From: Promethearchaeota archaeon
Lineage (GTDB): Archaea > Asgardarchaeota > Lokiarchaeia > Sigyniarchaeales > SOKP01
Assembly: GCA_030603385.1 (NCBI GenBank)
Contig: JAUVXW010000031.1
Coordinates: 1-57,595, forward strand
DNA length: 57,595 bases
Direction of reading: 5' to 3'
Below are positions 16,963 to 25,812 of this stretch, in pieces. Made by a program: the position numbers and the translations under genes. The notes beneath the pieces are model-generated. The model searched no databases. It saw only the letters and a program-made list of their open reading frames with translations, and was not told the origin of the DNA. The first letter of the stretch is position 1. The number at the start of each line of letters is the position of its first letter.

Positions 16963-17979
16963 TTATATTGAAAGATCTGCAAATTCGCTATGATAGGGTG
17001 TCCAAATTGCAATTTCATCATCTGTAGTTGTACAACTATGAGTTTCATTGCATGTTCCAAAGCAAGAATGAAATAAAACCACATTATTCTTTTTATATGA
17101 ATTAATCAGTGCTTGACCATAAGGTGATGTAATAAAGCCCACAAACCGACAAACAGCTATATATTTAACATGAGGATGTAATACAGGATTAATAGGTATG
17201 ACACCGTAAGGATTAAGCAAAAAGTCTTCTACTCCAACAGATTCAGCAAAAATACTCATAGTAGTATAAGTATCATTAAAAGACAGCCAAGTTCCCATAT
17301 CTACTAAAGTATATCCTCTATCATTGGCATCATTATAAGTAATAAGTAAAGTGTCTCCCATACCAGCCCCAACATCTTTGTAATAGTCAGTACCAGCGGA
17401 GGATGGATCCCAACCAATTTGACCCCATAAACTCAATTCCTTCGAATGAGTTCCTGAGTTATCTCCCCTAGAGTAAAATGTGGTATTATGTCCTATTATC
17501 ATCCCTAATTTCAATTTTGTCATTACTGTTGTTATATTATCACCCGGTTGTAAATATGCTGGATTTGATGAATGTCCAACTATAAGAAAGTCATTGTACA
17601 TTACACATGCTCGATGGACTCCATAAGGTACTTGGCCTCCGCTATGATTTACGAATGCATCTTCTCTTGATCTCGAATGAACAAGAATAACATCCACATC
17701 ACCAGTTTGACCATAAGCTATTGCTTGGCCAGTACCAACTGACAAAACTCTAATTTTGATGCCTGTCTCTTGTGTAAACTTTGGTAATAAATAATCTAGT
17801 AAACCCGAATCATATGTAGAGGTTGTAGTTGCTAAGGTTATCTGATTTGGATTTTGGGCATTCATATAATCAATAATAAAATATGTTCCAACTGATCCAC
17901 CAGCAATAAGTATAAGGACTATAAGAATCGCTGTTTTATGCTCACTTAATAATTGTTTAACTGGTCTTTTTGATGACAT
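16963..17979 (-). CDS. tupA: Tungstate-binding protein of the ABC transporter
   Basis: A 338-residue substrate-binding protein. A hydrophobic segment at about residues 16-38 (ILIVLILIAGGSVGTYFII) anchors it to the outer face of the membrane. It is followed by ITLATTTSTYDSGLLDYLLPKF, whose TTTS is the family's oxyanion loop. VLSVGTGQAIAYGQTGDVDVILVHSRSRED and YNDFLIVGHSSNPAYL are strong TupA marks. The last 35 residues carry three cysteines (HSCFGTCNETHSC), unlike typical TupA ends; they could form a disulfide or bind metal. It heads the cofactor block, so imported tungstate would feed the enzymes encoded downstream. Confidence 0.92.
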   Translation of the reverse strand: MSSKRPVKQLLSEHKTAILIVLILIAGGSVGTYFIIDYMNAQNPNQITLATTTSTYDSGLLDYLLPKFTQETGIKIRVLSVGTGQAIAYGQTGDVDVILVHSRSREDAFVNHSGGQVPYGVHRACVMYNDFLIVGHSSNPAYLQPGDNITTVMTKLKLGMIIGHNTTFYSRGDNSGTHSKELSLWGQIGWDPSSAGTDYYKDVGAGMGDTLLITYNDANDRGYTLVDMGTWLSFNDTYTTMSIFAESVGVEDFLLNPYGVIPINPVLHPHVKYIAVCRFVGFITSPYGQALINSYKKNNVVLFHSCFGTCNETHSCTTTDDEIAIWTPYHSEFADLSI

Positions 17980-18225
17980 TTTTTATTATTTTTTTTTAAA
18001 TTTGATATTTCTTCAAATGTTTCTTCGCTTTTAATCGTTATTACCACCCAGACACAACGGATGAAATACGTTTAGGCTATTCAAATAACTAAATTAGTGA
18101 TTTCTCCCCCTAAACATAATGCTTTTTTTTTAATTAAAAATAGCTAAAAACAACTTTTCGATATAATATCTTTACTGTATTGATTATTCAAATGTAATTA
18201 CCCATAATCCTAAATATTTTTATAA

Positions 18226-19002
18226 ATGATTAAATTAGAGAGAGATATGGCAACATGGGGATCTCACTTTCGCATTGCTGAGAATATTTCAATAAAGTAT
18301 GCGAATTTAAACCGGAAATTTTTTGCAATCGGAAATATCGCCCCTGATTGTGGTCTCCCGAATAAAGATTGGTCAGCCTTTACCCCTCCAAAAGACATAT
18401 CTCATTTTACCATTGGTGGGGTGAGTGATTTCCTTGGGATGCAAACAGATAAATTCATTCTGACTGATGTTAAATTTTATTCTAAATATTTAAAGGATTC
18501 CGAGATAATATCCTCTCAAGGTGATCGATCTTTCCTTCTTGGATATTTTATCCATCTCATAACGGATAATCTATGGAATTATTACATCATGAAACCGTTA
18601 AAAGAAAAGCATATAAGAGAGCTTCAAAAGAATCCGAATTTTATTTGGAATGTAAAAAGAGATTGGTATGATTTAGATAAAATATTTATAACAGAAAAAA
18701 AAGATTCATTATTTTGGACAGACTTTCTTGAAGCGGAATATGATGAAGATATCCTTGATTTTCTCCCCAGAGAAGGAGTTCAACGCCAACTGGAATTTAT
18801 TAAAAAATTCTATCAAATATCTAAGGAAGATTACATGAGACTTTCAAACAAAGAATTCGTTTATCTTAAAAAAAAAGAAATGGATGATTTTATTCAGAAT
18901 TCTACTAATGTAATCCTAAAGGTTCTTAAACAGATCCTTGATAAAAAATTTGAATTTAATGGAAAAACATCAGTTTTGGATGATATTATCATCTGGAATT
19001 GA
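18226..19002 (+). CDS. Zinc-dependent phospholipase C-like protein
   Basis: A 258-residue protein fitting the zinc-dependent phospholipase C/S1-nuclease-like fold. WGSHFRIAENI holds the N-terminal Trp and His, AIGNIAPDCGLP the metal Asp, DISHFT another His, and FLLGYFIHLITDNLWNYYI the HxxxD zinc ligands. Bacterial relatives cleave phospholipid head groups outside the cell. This one has no signal peptide, so it is likely intracellular and its substrate is unknown. Residue 8 (MATWGSHF, start at 18247) is the more likely start, because the family begins at that Met and a purine-rich GAGAGAGA lies just before it. Confidence 0.75.
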   Translation: MIKLERDMATWGSHFRIAENISIKYANLNRKFFAIGNIAPDCGLPNKDWSAFTPPKDISHFTIGGVSDFLGMQTDKFILTDVKFYSKYLKDSEIISSQGDRSFLLGYFIHLITDNLWNYYIMKPLKEKHIRELQKNPNFIWNVKRDWYDLDKIFITEKKDSLFWTDFLEAEYDEDILDFLPREGVQRQLEFIKKFYQISKEDYMRLSNKEFVYLKKKEMDDFIQNSTNVILKVLKQILDKKFEFNGKTSVLDDIIIWN

Positions 19003-19066
19003 ATAAGTGACTATCGGTCAAATAATAAAAATTCATTAGTATGCCTTAAATCAAAAAGTAATGAAA

Positions 19067-19663
19067 TTAAGCTAAGGGAGTCAAAGAAGGTTTTAAAAGT
19101 AAATTCCAATCTTTAATACATTCGTCAGACTCTACACTAAAAAATTCCTCTATTCTTTCCCAATTATTAATACGATTGAGAAATCCACCTTCATATGCAT
19201 TATTTATAGCATTAGCTATATTATATTTATGCTCTTCTTCTGAAGAATAGATTTTTAACTGAAACCCATGCCTTTTCAAATTTAATCTCGCTGGTTCTTT
19301 CACTTTATTATTGAGTTCAATGTATAATTTTTCAATAGGAATAAGAAAATAATACTTATGTACTCTCTTCTTTCTGCCATATGCATAGAAATAACAAGGT
19401 TCTTCACAAGGAATATTGATTTTCTTCAACTTTTTACATATAAGTTGGTATTGTTGTTCTAACATTTGAAATATAATACTCGCAGTATCAGTGATAATTC
19501 CTGAAGAGTGACCATATAATTCGAAAAAATTAAGAACCTTATCAAAATCAGATTTTCTGGTTTTGATTGATTTAGGTTGCCCATATAGAATTGTTAAGGG
19601 AAAGCTAGTAAAACCAAGTTTTTCAGCGGCATTCTCAACCTTTAAATGTTTGTCAGGACCCAT
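19067..19663 (-). CDS. Uncharacterised 198-residue protein
   Basis: I do not recognise this gene. The product is soluble and mixed alpha/beta, with no membrane segment. PLTILYGQPKSIKTRKSDFDKVLNFFELYG is followed by a helical stretch and a pair of cysteines in NIPCEEPCYFYAYGRKKR. A basic YYFLIPIEKLYIELNNK strand and an acidic C-terminus (FSVESDECIKDWN) follow. It lies alone, convergent with the phospholipase-like gene. Confidence 0.6.
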   Translation of the reverse strand: MGPDKHLKVENAAEKLGFTSFPLTILYGQPKSIKTRKSDFDKVLNFFELYGHSSGIITDTASIIFQMLEQQYQLICKKLKKINIPCEEPCYFYAYGRKKRVHKYYFLIPIEKLYIELNNKVKEPARLNLKRHGFQLKIYSSEEEHKYNIANAINNAYEGGFLNRINNWERIEEFFSVESDECIKDWNLLLKPSLTPLA

Positions 19664-19760
19664 TAATTCTCCCTCTATTAATTTATTTTACAAATAAAAC
19701 GATTATAACACTATTAAAGAAATTGAAAATATATACCTTTTTGTCTAGGCAATTTATGAA

Positions 19761-19836
19761 TAAAAATAGAAAAAAATAATAAAAAAACAATTTAAGTTAA
19801 AGATACCGTATTAGTATTCTCATCTAAATTAAGAAT
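19761..19836 (-). pseudogene. Remnant of a coiled-coil gene's 3' end
   Basis: Reading the minus strand from 19836 to the TAA at 19792-19794 gives ILNLDENTNTVSLT, nearly the same as the last residues (ILKLDENTNIVTLP) of the coiled-coil protein ending at 21943. The A-rich sequence to its left (19761-19791) also matches the region after that gene. The remnant overlaps the end of the acyltransferase gene (stop at 19829), which therefore seems joined to an old gene tail. It is copy 3 of a repeated 3' tail. Confidence 0.6.
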
Positions 19837-20932
19837 TTCTCGGTTTTCTTGCGATTTTTGTTGTTATTTTACCGATTTGAACTTTTAAAGAAAAATTTCC
19901 CTCAAGTTTTTTATATATAAATCTTAAAAAAATACCATACAATACAACTGTCGCTATGATAAAATACCAAATATTATATCTATCTAATAACTCAAAAAAT
20001 AGTAAATAATTTAGATTTTGTAAAAGAAAAAGGGTTAGAGAATAATATGAAAAGTAAAACAAGAATTTGTAGCTCCTTTTTGTGTTAAAAATATTGTATT
20101 CTTCAAGGATTAATAAAATCAAAATAATAATTAAGTCTAACCCTAAAGAATAAATTAACCACCATGTATTTGTGTTTATAGTTAGAATTTTATCAGTAAA
20201 TAAATTTGGCAATAAAAACCAAAAACTAGTAGAAATTAACACCACTCCACTTATCAAAAGCGGGGTAATTATTTTTCGTTTAAAGAATCGTTTTTTTTCA
20301 ATATCATCATTCAAGGCTGAAAAATCAAAAATTAGATCCCCAATAACTGTACCAATTAAAAAGAAAGTAAAGAATGATAAAATCGGATTTTGGTCTAAAG
20401 AATTATATAAGATATAGAAAAGCACCCCAAAAAAATTAACTTCACCCTTGAAGTGTAATAAATATGTTAGTAGAATTTGATTTACAATCCAGATTAAAGC
20501 TGCAACAAAAATTCTGAACAATTTTGAGGTTTTCAGTAATGGCCAAGCTAAAAGAAGGGACACGGCTACAGTTAATATGATAAACCATTTCCATATTACA
20601 GAAGGGTCGAAAAACTGAATTGCTACAATACCATTATATAATAAACCTAGTCCAAAAATTAAAAAACCTCGAATTAGATATTCCTTTCTCATCGTTTTAG
20701 TGCTATAATTCGCAGTAATTTTAACTTTTTCAACTCTGTTTCTATATGAAATCATTGTGCTTACACCCGATATAAATACAAATCCTGCCGCACCTATAGC
20801 CGAAAATAGGGATACATAAACATTAAACAGCTGATCCTCAGATGGGATAATCCACCAGTCAATCATATGCCCTACCATAATGTAGACCATCCCCACCCCG
20901 CGAAATATGTCGATGCTCTTTAATCTCTTCAT
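19829..20932 (-). CDS. Membrane acyltransferase-like protein (HGSNAT/DUF1624 type)
   Basis: A 367-residue protein with about ten hydrophobic spans. The N-terminus KRLKSIDIFRGVGMVYIMVGHMIDWW carries the SIDIFRG and following His typical of the DUF1624/heparan-glucosaminide N-acetyltransferase-like membrane acyltransferases. GAAGFVFISGVSTMISYRNR is the family's second conserved block. Such proteins move acetyl or acyl groups across the membrane to sugars. The acceptor here is unknown. Its 3' end runs into the remnant of another gene's tail (19792-19836). Confidence 0.75.
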   Translation of the reverse strand: MKRLKSIDIFRGVGMVYIMVGHMIDWWIIPSEDQLFNVYVSLFSAIGAAGFVFISGVSTMISYRNRVEKVKITANYSTKTMRKEYLIRGFLIFGLGLLYNGIVAIQFFDPSVIWKWFIILTVAVSLLLAWPLLKTSKLFRIFVAALIWIVNQILLTYLLHFKGEVNFFGVLFYILYNSLDQNPILSFFTFFLIGTVIGDLIFDFSALNDDIEKKRFFKRKIITPLLISGVVLISTSFWFLLPNLFTDKILTINTNTWWLIYSLGLDLIIILILLILEEYNIFNTKRSYKFLFYFSYYSLTLFLLQNLNYLLFFELLDRYNIWYFIIATVVLYGIFLRFIYKKLEGNFSLKVQIGKITTKIARKPRNS

Positions 20933-21231
20933 AACAATATCAAATTAATGCTTTATTTATATGAAAATTTGGACAAAATAATGTTATAGAATTTAAAATT
21001 TATATTTGATGTTAAACTTTAAGGTTATCCTTTCTTCTTGACAAATTCATAAATCAAATAAAACTTTTGAAAAGGAAATTTTATTATTAAAAAAAAAAAA
21101 TAAATAAATAAGAAGTTAGTTATATGTGCTCATAATAAGACATGAGAATTCATTAGGGAAGCGTAAATACAAGTGACCCAGGCGTTGTGACAAAATATAT
21201 TTAGAGTACTTTTATATAAAGCTTTAAGGTT
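20933..21231. other. Gene-free AT-rich spacer
   Basis: No coding frame of note is seen. The motif CTTTAAGGTT occurs at 21017-21026 and again at 21222-21231, just before repeat copy 1, and CTTTAAGGT recurs inside the repeats themselves. The stretch includes a long A/T run near 21090-21115. Confidence 0.4.
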
Positions 21232-21278
21232 AAAAATAGAAAAATAAAAATAAAAAAAACCTTTAAGGTAAAGTTACT
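21232..21278. repeat. Repeated 3'-tail sequence, copy 1
   Basis: This near-identical copy of 21910-21958 differs mainly by a two-base indel. Read on the minus strand it holds GTAACTTTACCTTAA, the last codons and stop of the coiled-coil gene ending at 21943, followed by its T-rich downstream sequence. It follows the stop of the small membrane protein (21304) by about 25 bp. A more worn copy is at 19761-19836. The T-rich tract could also work as a terminator. Confidence 0.7.
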
Positions 21279-21303
21279 CATTCACTATAATAAAACCAAT
21301 GAG

Positions 21304-21747
21304 TTAAACTGGATTTTGTTGGTGTCGAAAACTCCCGATATTTTTCTTATACGTTTCTATAAAACTGATAATGCCCCCAATCAAAAACAGTAAAAAGGGA
21401 ATTCCGAAGAACCCGAATCCTGTAATTGTTAAAAACATATAAATGAGACCATAATATAGACGCATAAAAAACTGAATGTACTCAGGAGACACAATAAATA
21501 TTATTATTAAAGAATTTAGAATTCCACTGACTAAAGAGGTTAAACCTCCAAACTTTTTACCTTTTAATCCTATAATCGCGCTAATTATTGAAATTATAAA
21601 ACTTGCAAAAAAAACTAATATGTATAAGTTAGGCTTTAAGTACAGAAACGTTCTTATTAACCACATCCCTCCAACCAAAGTTAAAACTATACCAGTTTTT
21701 TTTGGCTTTACTATGTTTTCTTTATCCTTTTCAGAAATCGTTTTCAC
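21304..21747 (-). CDS. Small four-span membrane protein
   Basis: A 147-residue protein with about four hydrophobic spans (residues 18-34, 38-60, 67-88 and 100-130). It has Pro/Gly-rich turns such as FFGIPFLLFLIGGIISF and a short basic tail. It resembles the general DUF4064-like class, but I cannot name a family with confidence. It is bracketed by two copies of the 3' tail of the coiled-coil gene (21232-21278 and 21910-21958), suggesting that it was inserted there or that the tail was duplicated with it. Confidence 0.6.
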   Translation of the reverse strand: MKTISEKDKENIVKPKKTGIVLTLVGGMWLIRTFLYLKPNLYILVFFASFIISIISAIIGLKGKKFGGLTSLVSGILNSLIIIFIVSPEYIQFFMRLYYGLIYMFLTITGFGFFGIPFLLFLIGGIISFIETYKKNIGSFRHQQNPV

Positions 21748-21909
21748 CTCTAATTATACGATACTTAAAAAATACTTAAAATTTTGTAGAAAGGTATGGA
21801 AAAATGAAAATGCTATCGTCGAGAGTTGCATGAGCAAAAAGTAGAGATGTATCATATAAATTTAAGATATAAAAATGATTTCTATAATGAAATAGGAATT
21901 GTATATAAC

Positions 21910-21958
21910 AAAAATAGAAAAAAGTAAAAATAAAAAAAACCTTTAAGGTAAAGTTACT
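21910..21958. repeat. Repeated 3'-tail sequence, copy 2 (in place)
   Basis: This is the original context of the repeat. It covers the last five codons and stop (21943-21945) of the coiled-coil gene and about 33 bases beyond, rich in T on the minus strand. ACCTTTAAGGT at its centre is a short palindrome. Confidence 0.7.
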
Positions 21959-22671
21959 ATATTTGTATTTTCGTCAAGTTTTAGAATCCCTTTAAGAGCG
22001 AGCTGTCGGATAGTTCGTACCGCCATGATCGGCGGAACATCGAGCAGCTTTTTTAAGTCATCTAGCTTAGCAGAACCCTTTTCCATGATAGTTGCGATAA
22101 TATAAACTTCATGAATCTCCTCTTCTGAATGATCTATAAGGAACGATGTAAAGAAATTTTCTTGCCTCATTTGATTAATTTTAGATTCTAAGTCATCCAT
22201 CTTTTTCTGGTATGTATCTTTTAATTCGACTTCACGGTTTTCATTTTCAACAGTTTTTTGATCTAATGAAGTCTTTTCTGAATCTTTGGAGGTTATTTTC
22301 TCATTTACCCCTTCTAATTTACTCAACAAATTATCTAATTCAAATTGAGGTGCTTTAAGGTCATTAATAGTAGTTTCCAAGGTAGTTGTTAATTCAGAAA
22401 TTTTGGTATTTAATTCCTCCTTTTTTGCTTTTAACCCTTCAATTGTCTTATCCAATTCTTCTGATTTTGTTCTAAGTTCTGTTAGTTCTGAGTTTTGGGC
22501 AGCCAATTTTTCTTTTATGCTTTCACTTTCTTTTTGTTCAGCTTGCATATAACGCCAAGTCTCTCTTAATTGAGAAAGTACTTCTTCATTATGTTTCTGT
22601 AAAACCTGCCAATAGCTATCAAAAGCAGTTTCGAACTGTTCTATTAATGATAGTATTTCTTGGGAACTCAT
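21943..22671 (-). CDS. Coiled-coil protein with C-terminal winged helix (A)
   Basis: A 242-residue protein. Residues about 1-165 form a long charged coiled coil (for example KSEELDKTIEGLKAKKEEL). The last 70 residues, from SFLIDHSEEEIHEVYIIATIMEKGSAKLDDLKKLLDVPPIMAVRTIRQLALKGILKLDENTN, look like a winged helix with a wing at the end. It overlaps the stop/start of its upstream neighbour by one base (ATGA), so the two are co-translated. The neighbour has the same plan, so a heterodimer through the coils is likely. The role is unknown; DNA binding or a structural adaptor are both possible. Confidence 0.8.
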   Translation of the reverse strand: MSSQEILSLIEQFETAFDSYWQVLQKHNEEVLSQLRETWRYMQAEQKESESIKEKLAAQNSELTELRTKSEELDKTIEGLKAKKEELNTKISELTTTLETTINDLKAPQFELDNLLSKLEGVNEKITSKDSEKTSLDQKTVENENREVELKDTYQKKMDDLESKINQMRQENFFTSFLIDHSEEEIHEVYIIATIMEKGSAKLDDLKKLLDVPPIMAVRTIRQLALKGILKLDENTNIVTLP

Positions 22672-23417
22672 TAAAAATCAACCTCCTGTTTTAAAGTAAC
22701 TGTTCCACCTGCATCATCATATTCTAAAGGTCCATTGTTTTGAACCATCTTTGCAAGTATATTTCTAAATACATCTTCTCTTAAGCCACTTGCTAAAACT
22801 AATCCTTTTAATTCTAAAGTTGTATTAGGCAATAACGCTTTAATTACTTTCAACTGTGGTGATTGAACATAGCCTGCTTTTATCAAAGATTTCATTGCGG
22901 CTACGTGAATTCCATAAGAATTCATATATTTTTCTTTTTTGCCCTGTTCTGCTTGAAGATTAGTCTCAAGGTCGTTCATTTGATTATCAAATTTCTCCTG
23001 AACATCTTTTAGTTCAGCGATTCTTTTTTCTAACTCCTCTAAACGAGTTGTTCGCGTTGTTAATTCCTCTTTTTTTGTCGTTATTTTTGTTTGAGTTTCA
23101 TTTAATTCATTTTGAGTAGTTTGAATTTTATCGAGAAGAGATTGACGTTCATTCGTTAGCTCAACATTGCTCTCTTCCAGTGTTGCTATATCTCGCTGAT
23201 TTTGAGAAAGCTTATTTTTTAATGAGTTAATCTCATCATCGTTAGTCTCAATATTGCTTAGATCCTTTGCTTTATCATTTTCAAGTTTTTCAATATGCTC
23301 AAGGATATTAGTAGGTTGAGTTTGTAATTTAGGAACCGAATCTGTATTTAATCCATTAAGTTCTTCTATAATTGAAAATATTTTCTTTAAAGATGATTTT
23401 GTATCGGTAAGACTCAT
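22671..23417 (-). CDS. Coiled-coil protein with C-terminal winged helix (B)
   Basis: A 248-residue protein with the same architecture as its partner: a coiled coil over about residues 40-165 (QNELNETQTKITTKKEEL and similar). A winged-helix-like tail follows (AAMKSLIKAGYVQSPQLKVIKALLPNTTLELKGLVLASGLREDVFRNILAKMVQNNGPLEYDD). It differs enough in sequence from the partner to be an old duplicate. It is first of the pair, and shares one base with the start of the next gene. Divergent from the MFS transporter. Confidence 0.8.
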   Translation of the reverse strand: MSLTDTKSSLKKIFSIIEELNGLNTDSVPKLQTQPTNILEHIEKLENDKAKDLSNIETNDDEINSLKNKLSQNQRDIATLEESNVELTNERQSLLDKIQTTQNELNETQTKITTKKEELTTRTTRLEELEKRIAELKDVQEKFDNQMNDLETNLQAEQGKKEKYMNSYGIHVAAMKSLIKAGYVQSPQLKVIKALLPNTTLELKGLVLASGLREDVFRNILAKMVQNNGPLEYDDAGGTVTLKQEVDF

Positions 23418-23591
23418 ACTAATTTCTCCTAAAAAAATAGTTTTATCAAATTTTTATAAAATAATAGTGTACGGATTTAAAAAATTTGATTTTTAGAAAC
23501 TTTGGAATGGATTAAAATTAAAAACAAAGTCTTAATTGAATCAGAATTTAAGTTATATCATAGGATTTACTTTAGAAAAGTATGGGGATTT

Positions 23592-24824
23592 ATGCATTCA
23601 ACATCAAATACTCAAAATCAAAAGTTAAATAAAAATCTCCCCATTATCCTTCTGATAATGTTTACTGAAACATTAGGTTTCAGTATTGTTCTACCTGTAT
23701 TACCATTTTTAGGTTTATCTTTAGGCTTAAATGTGTTTCAAGTTGGATTAATAGCAAGTATATTTAGTTTTTGTCAACTATTTGCAAGCCCAATAACTGG
23801 TAAACTCAGTGATCGATTTGGAAGAAAACCTATTTTAATATTTAGTCAGTCAAGTACTTTTTTAGGTTTCTTTTTACTTGGTATAGCTGATACAGTTTGG
23901 ATATTAATTTTAGCACGTCTTGTTGATGGTTTACTAGGGAGTAATATGACAGTAAGCCAGGCATATCTTAGTGATGTATCAGATCCAAAAGACCGTACTA
24001 AAATATTTGGATATTCGAGTGCAATTTTTGGTGCTGCCCTTATATTCGGACCTGTGATTGGTGGGACACTATCAGCATTGAATTATTACATTCCAATGTT
24101 TCTTGCCGCAGGAATAAGCCTAATTTCCATAGTATTAGTTTTGATATTTCTACAAGAGTCCTTAATGATCAAACAAGATAAATTTAGCTTGAAATTTAAC
24201 GATATTGTACCTATTAGTGAAGCAAAACGCTTTTTTAGATCTAATGCGGTAAGAGGGCTTCTATTGATCTTTTTTATTTATAGTTTTGCTTTCATGATTT
24301 TTATCTCTAGTTTCGCTCTATTCGCTCAAATACAATTGAATGTAACTTCTCAAGAAATTGGTTATTATCTAGCTTGGGTTGGAATCCTTCGTGTCGTTTT
24401 TCAAAGCTTTCTCATCACACCATTATTAAAAAAAATTAGTGAGGATAATACATTGAGAATGGGAGTTGTAGCATTGATTATCACTATGATTATCTTAATT
24501 TTAACCACTAACTATTTGATTGTATTCATACCACTAATATTTTTAGCATTCGGCACAGGTGTTGCACGCCCTATTCTTATGAGTAAATTAACTAAATCTG
24601 TTGAAAAAGAGGAGACTGGAAGTCTCCTAGGTGTGAATAACTCGCTATCTAGTATCGCTCAAATTATAACTCCAATACTTGGTGGATTAATACTTGAATA
24701 TTCACCTTCTCAAATACTTCCGGCATTTTCAGCACTCTCTTTCTTTTTGATTTTTCTCATCTGGCGATCAGGAATTGCTAAACATGTACAAGGTGAAATA
24801 TTAGAAACAACAAAATTACCATAA
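23592..24824 (+). CDS. MFS transporter, multidrug type
   Basis: A 410-residue, 12-span major facilitator protein. The motif between spans 2 and 3, GKLSDRFGRKPILIF, is the classic MFS motif A. LARLVDGLLGSNMTVSQAYLSDVSDPKDRTK marks spans 4-5, and the second half repeats the fold. It is closest in look to the TetA/multidrug drug:H+ antiporter group; the substrate is unknown. An ATG at 23502 would add 30 residues (MEWIKIKNKV...), but the Met at 23592, preceded by GGGG and followed directly by the polar N-terminal tail and span 1, is the better start. Confidence 0.9.
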   Translation: MHSTSNTQNQKLNKNLPIILLIMFTETLGFSIVLPVLPFLGLSLGLNVFQVGLIASIFSFCQLFASPITGKLSDRFGRKPILIFSQSSTFLGFFLLGIADTVWILILARLVDGLLGSNMTVSQAYLSDVSDPKDRTKIFGYSSAIFGAALIFGPVIGGTLSALNYYIPMFLAAGISLISIVLVLIFLQESLMIKQDKFSLKFNDIVPISEAKRFFRSNAVRGLLLIFFIYSFAFMIFISSFALFAQIQLNVTSQEIGYYLAWVGILRVVFQSFLITPLLKKISEDNTLRMGVVALIITMIILILTTNYLIVFIPLIFLAFGTGVARPILMSKLTKSVEKEETGSLLGVNNSLSSIAQIITPILGGLILEYSPSQILPAFSALSFFLIFLIWRSGIAKHVQGEILETTKLP

Positions 24825-24857
24825 GAAGTGTAATTTTCATCTTGATTTACATAAGAA

Positions 24858-25697
24858 TTAAATCTCTTTAGAAATATCTTCAAAAAAAGTTGATTTGCTA
24901 ATCGGACCATATGGAAGATTTCTTCTCTGTATGACTATATTTAGATGCTCAATTATTTTTTCTGCTAAATAAGTAAAATCAAATTGAAAAGATGAGGTTT
25001 CTTGATAATATTTCTTCAAAAATTTATTTATCAGCTCAATCTTATGTTTTGGTTCGTCCATATCAAAAAGCCCAGGATTAGTATCTAAAAGCGAACAACA
25101 AATCCATGCTAAATCGTCCATATGATTTCCCTCATAGGCATCTTCAAAATCTACCCCGTATAAAATATCTTTTGAAAAATCTATAATAAAATCTCTTAAC
25201 CTTGTATCTCCTTTATTTAGTACGAATAGTTCCTCTGATTTATATTTCCTAACAATGTTCTTTTCGTGTAATTGAGCGAGCCATTCAGCCAGTTTTTCAA
25301 TACTTTTAATTATTTGATTTTTAATATCTGAAGTTATATCATTTAATTCTTCAGTATCTCTTAAACTATCATTAATGAAATCACATAGATTAATTCCTTG
25401 CACTTTTTCTAAGATTAAGTAAGGTTTCTTTAAACTTAATATCTCTGGGACGCGAAAATTTTGATTCTTTAATCTAATTAATATATTATTCTCACTTACG
25501 ATGTTTTTTGTCCTAAAAATTTTGATAATAAATTCCTTTGGAAAACTTCGTGGTTGTTTATCAAAAACTAGATTTATTACTGAATTCTTTCTGCTTTCTA
25601 ATTCAGTTATATTAAAATTATACTCTTTATTGCGAAATTCCGGGATGATCCCTTTCAAATCCTTTGCAATTTTTGATTTAATTTTTTGAAGGCTCAT
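24858..25697 (-). CDS. Phosphotransferase/kinase-like protein
   Basis: A 279-residue protein with a small-molecule kinase (APH/choline-kinase-like) layout. FIIKIFRTK carries the likely ATP-binding Lys, PYLILEKVQGINLCDFI is the hinge, NKGDTRLRDFIIDF matches the catalytic loop (GD...RxxN-like, with Asp at the usual Asn site), and LYGVDFEDAYEGNHMDDLAWICCSLL resembles the metal-binding D-F/D loop followed by the D-A-W helix. The usual HGD is KGD here. The substrate is unknown. It is convergent with the MFS transporter. Confidence 0.65.
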   Translation of the reverse strand: MSLQKIKSKIAKDLKGIIPEFRNKEYNFNITELESRKNSVINLVFDKQPRSFPKEFIIKIFRTKNIVSENNILIRLKNQNFRVPEILSLKKPYLILEKVQGINLCDFINDSLRDTEELNDITSDIKNQIIKSIEKLAEWLAQLHEKNIVRKYKSEELFVLNKGDTRLRDFIIDFSKDILYGVDFEDAYEGNHMDDLAWICCSLLDTNPGLFDMDEPKHKIELINKFLKKYYQETSSFQFDFTYLAEKIIEHLNIVIQRRNLPYGPISKSTFFEDISKEI

Positions 25698-25812
25698 CTC
25701 AAAGATACTAATTTAGTAATTTTATGAACTAAATAATAATATACATCTAAATAATTATGTGTTATAGTATACTCAATAAGTCAGTTATATGCGGAAATTT
25801 AAAGGAATATTC

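Noticed and set aside
17980..18225. Molybdenum/tungsten cofactor riboswitch before tupA
   Set aside because: The region is AT-rich and I could not find paired elements; such riboswitches are known from bacteria.
21232..21958. CRISPR-like or insertion-sequence terminal repeats
   Set aside because: Only three copies at uneven spacing, direct rather than inverted, and no transposase or cas gene; the repeats match a gene's 3' end.
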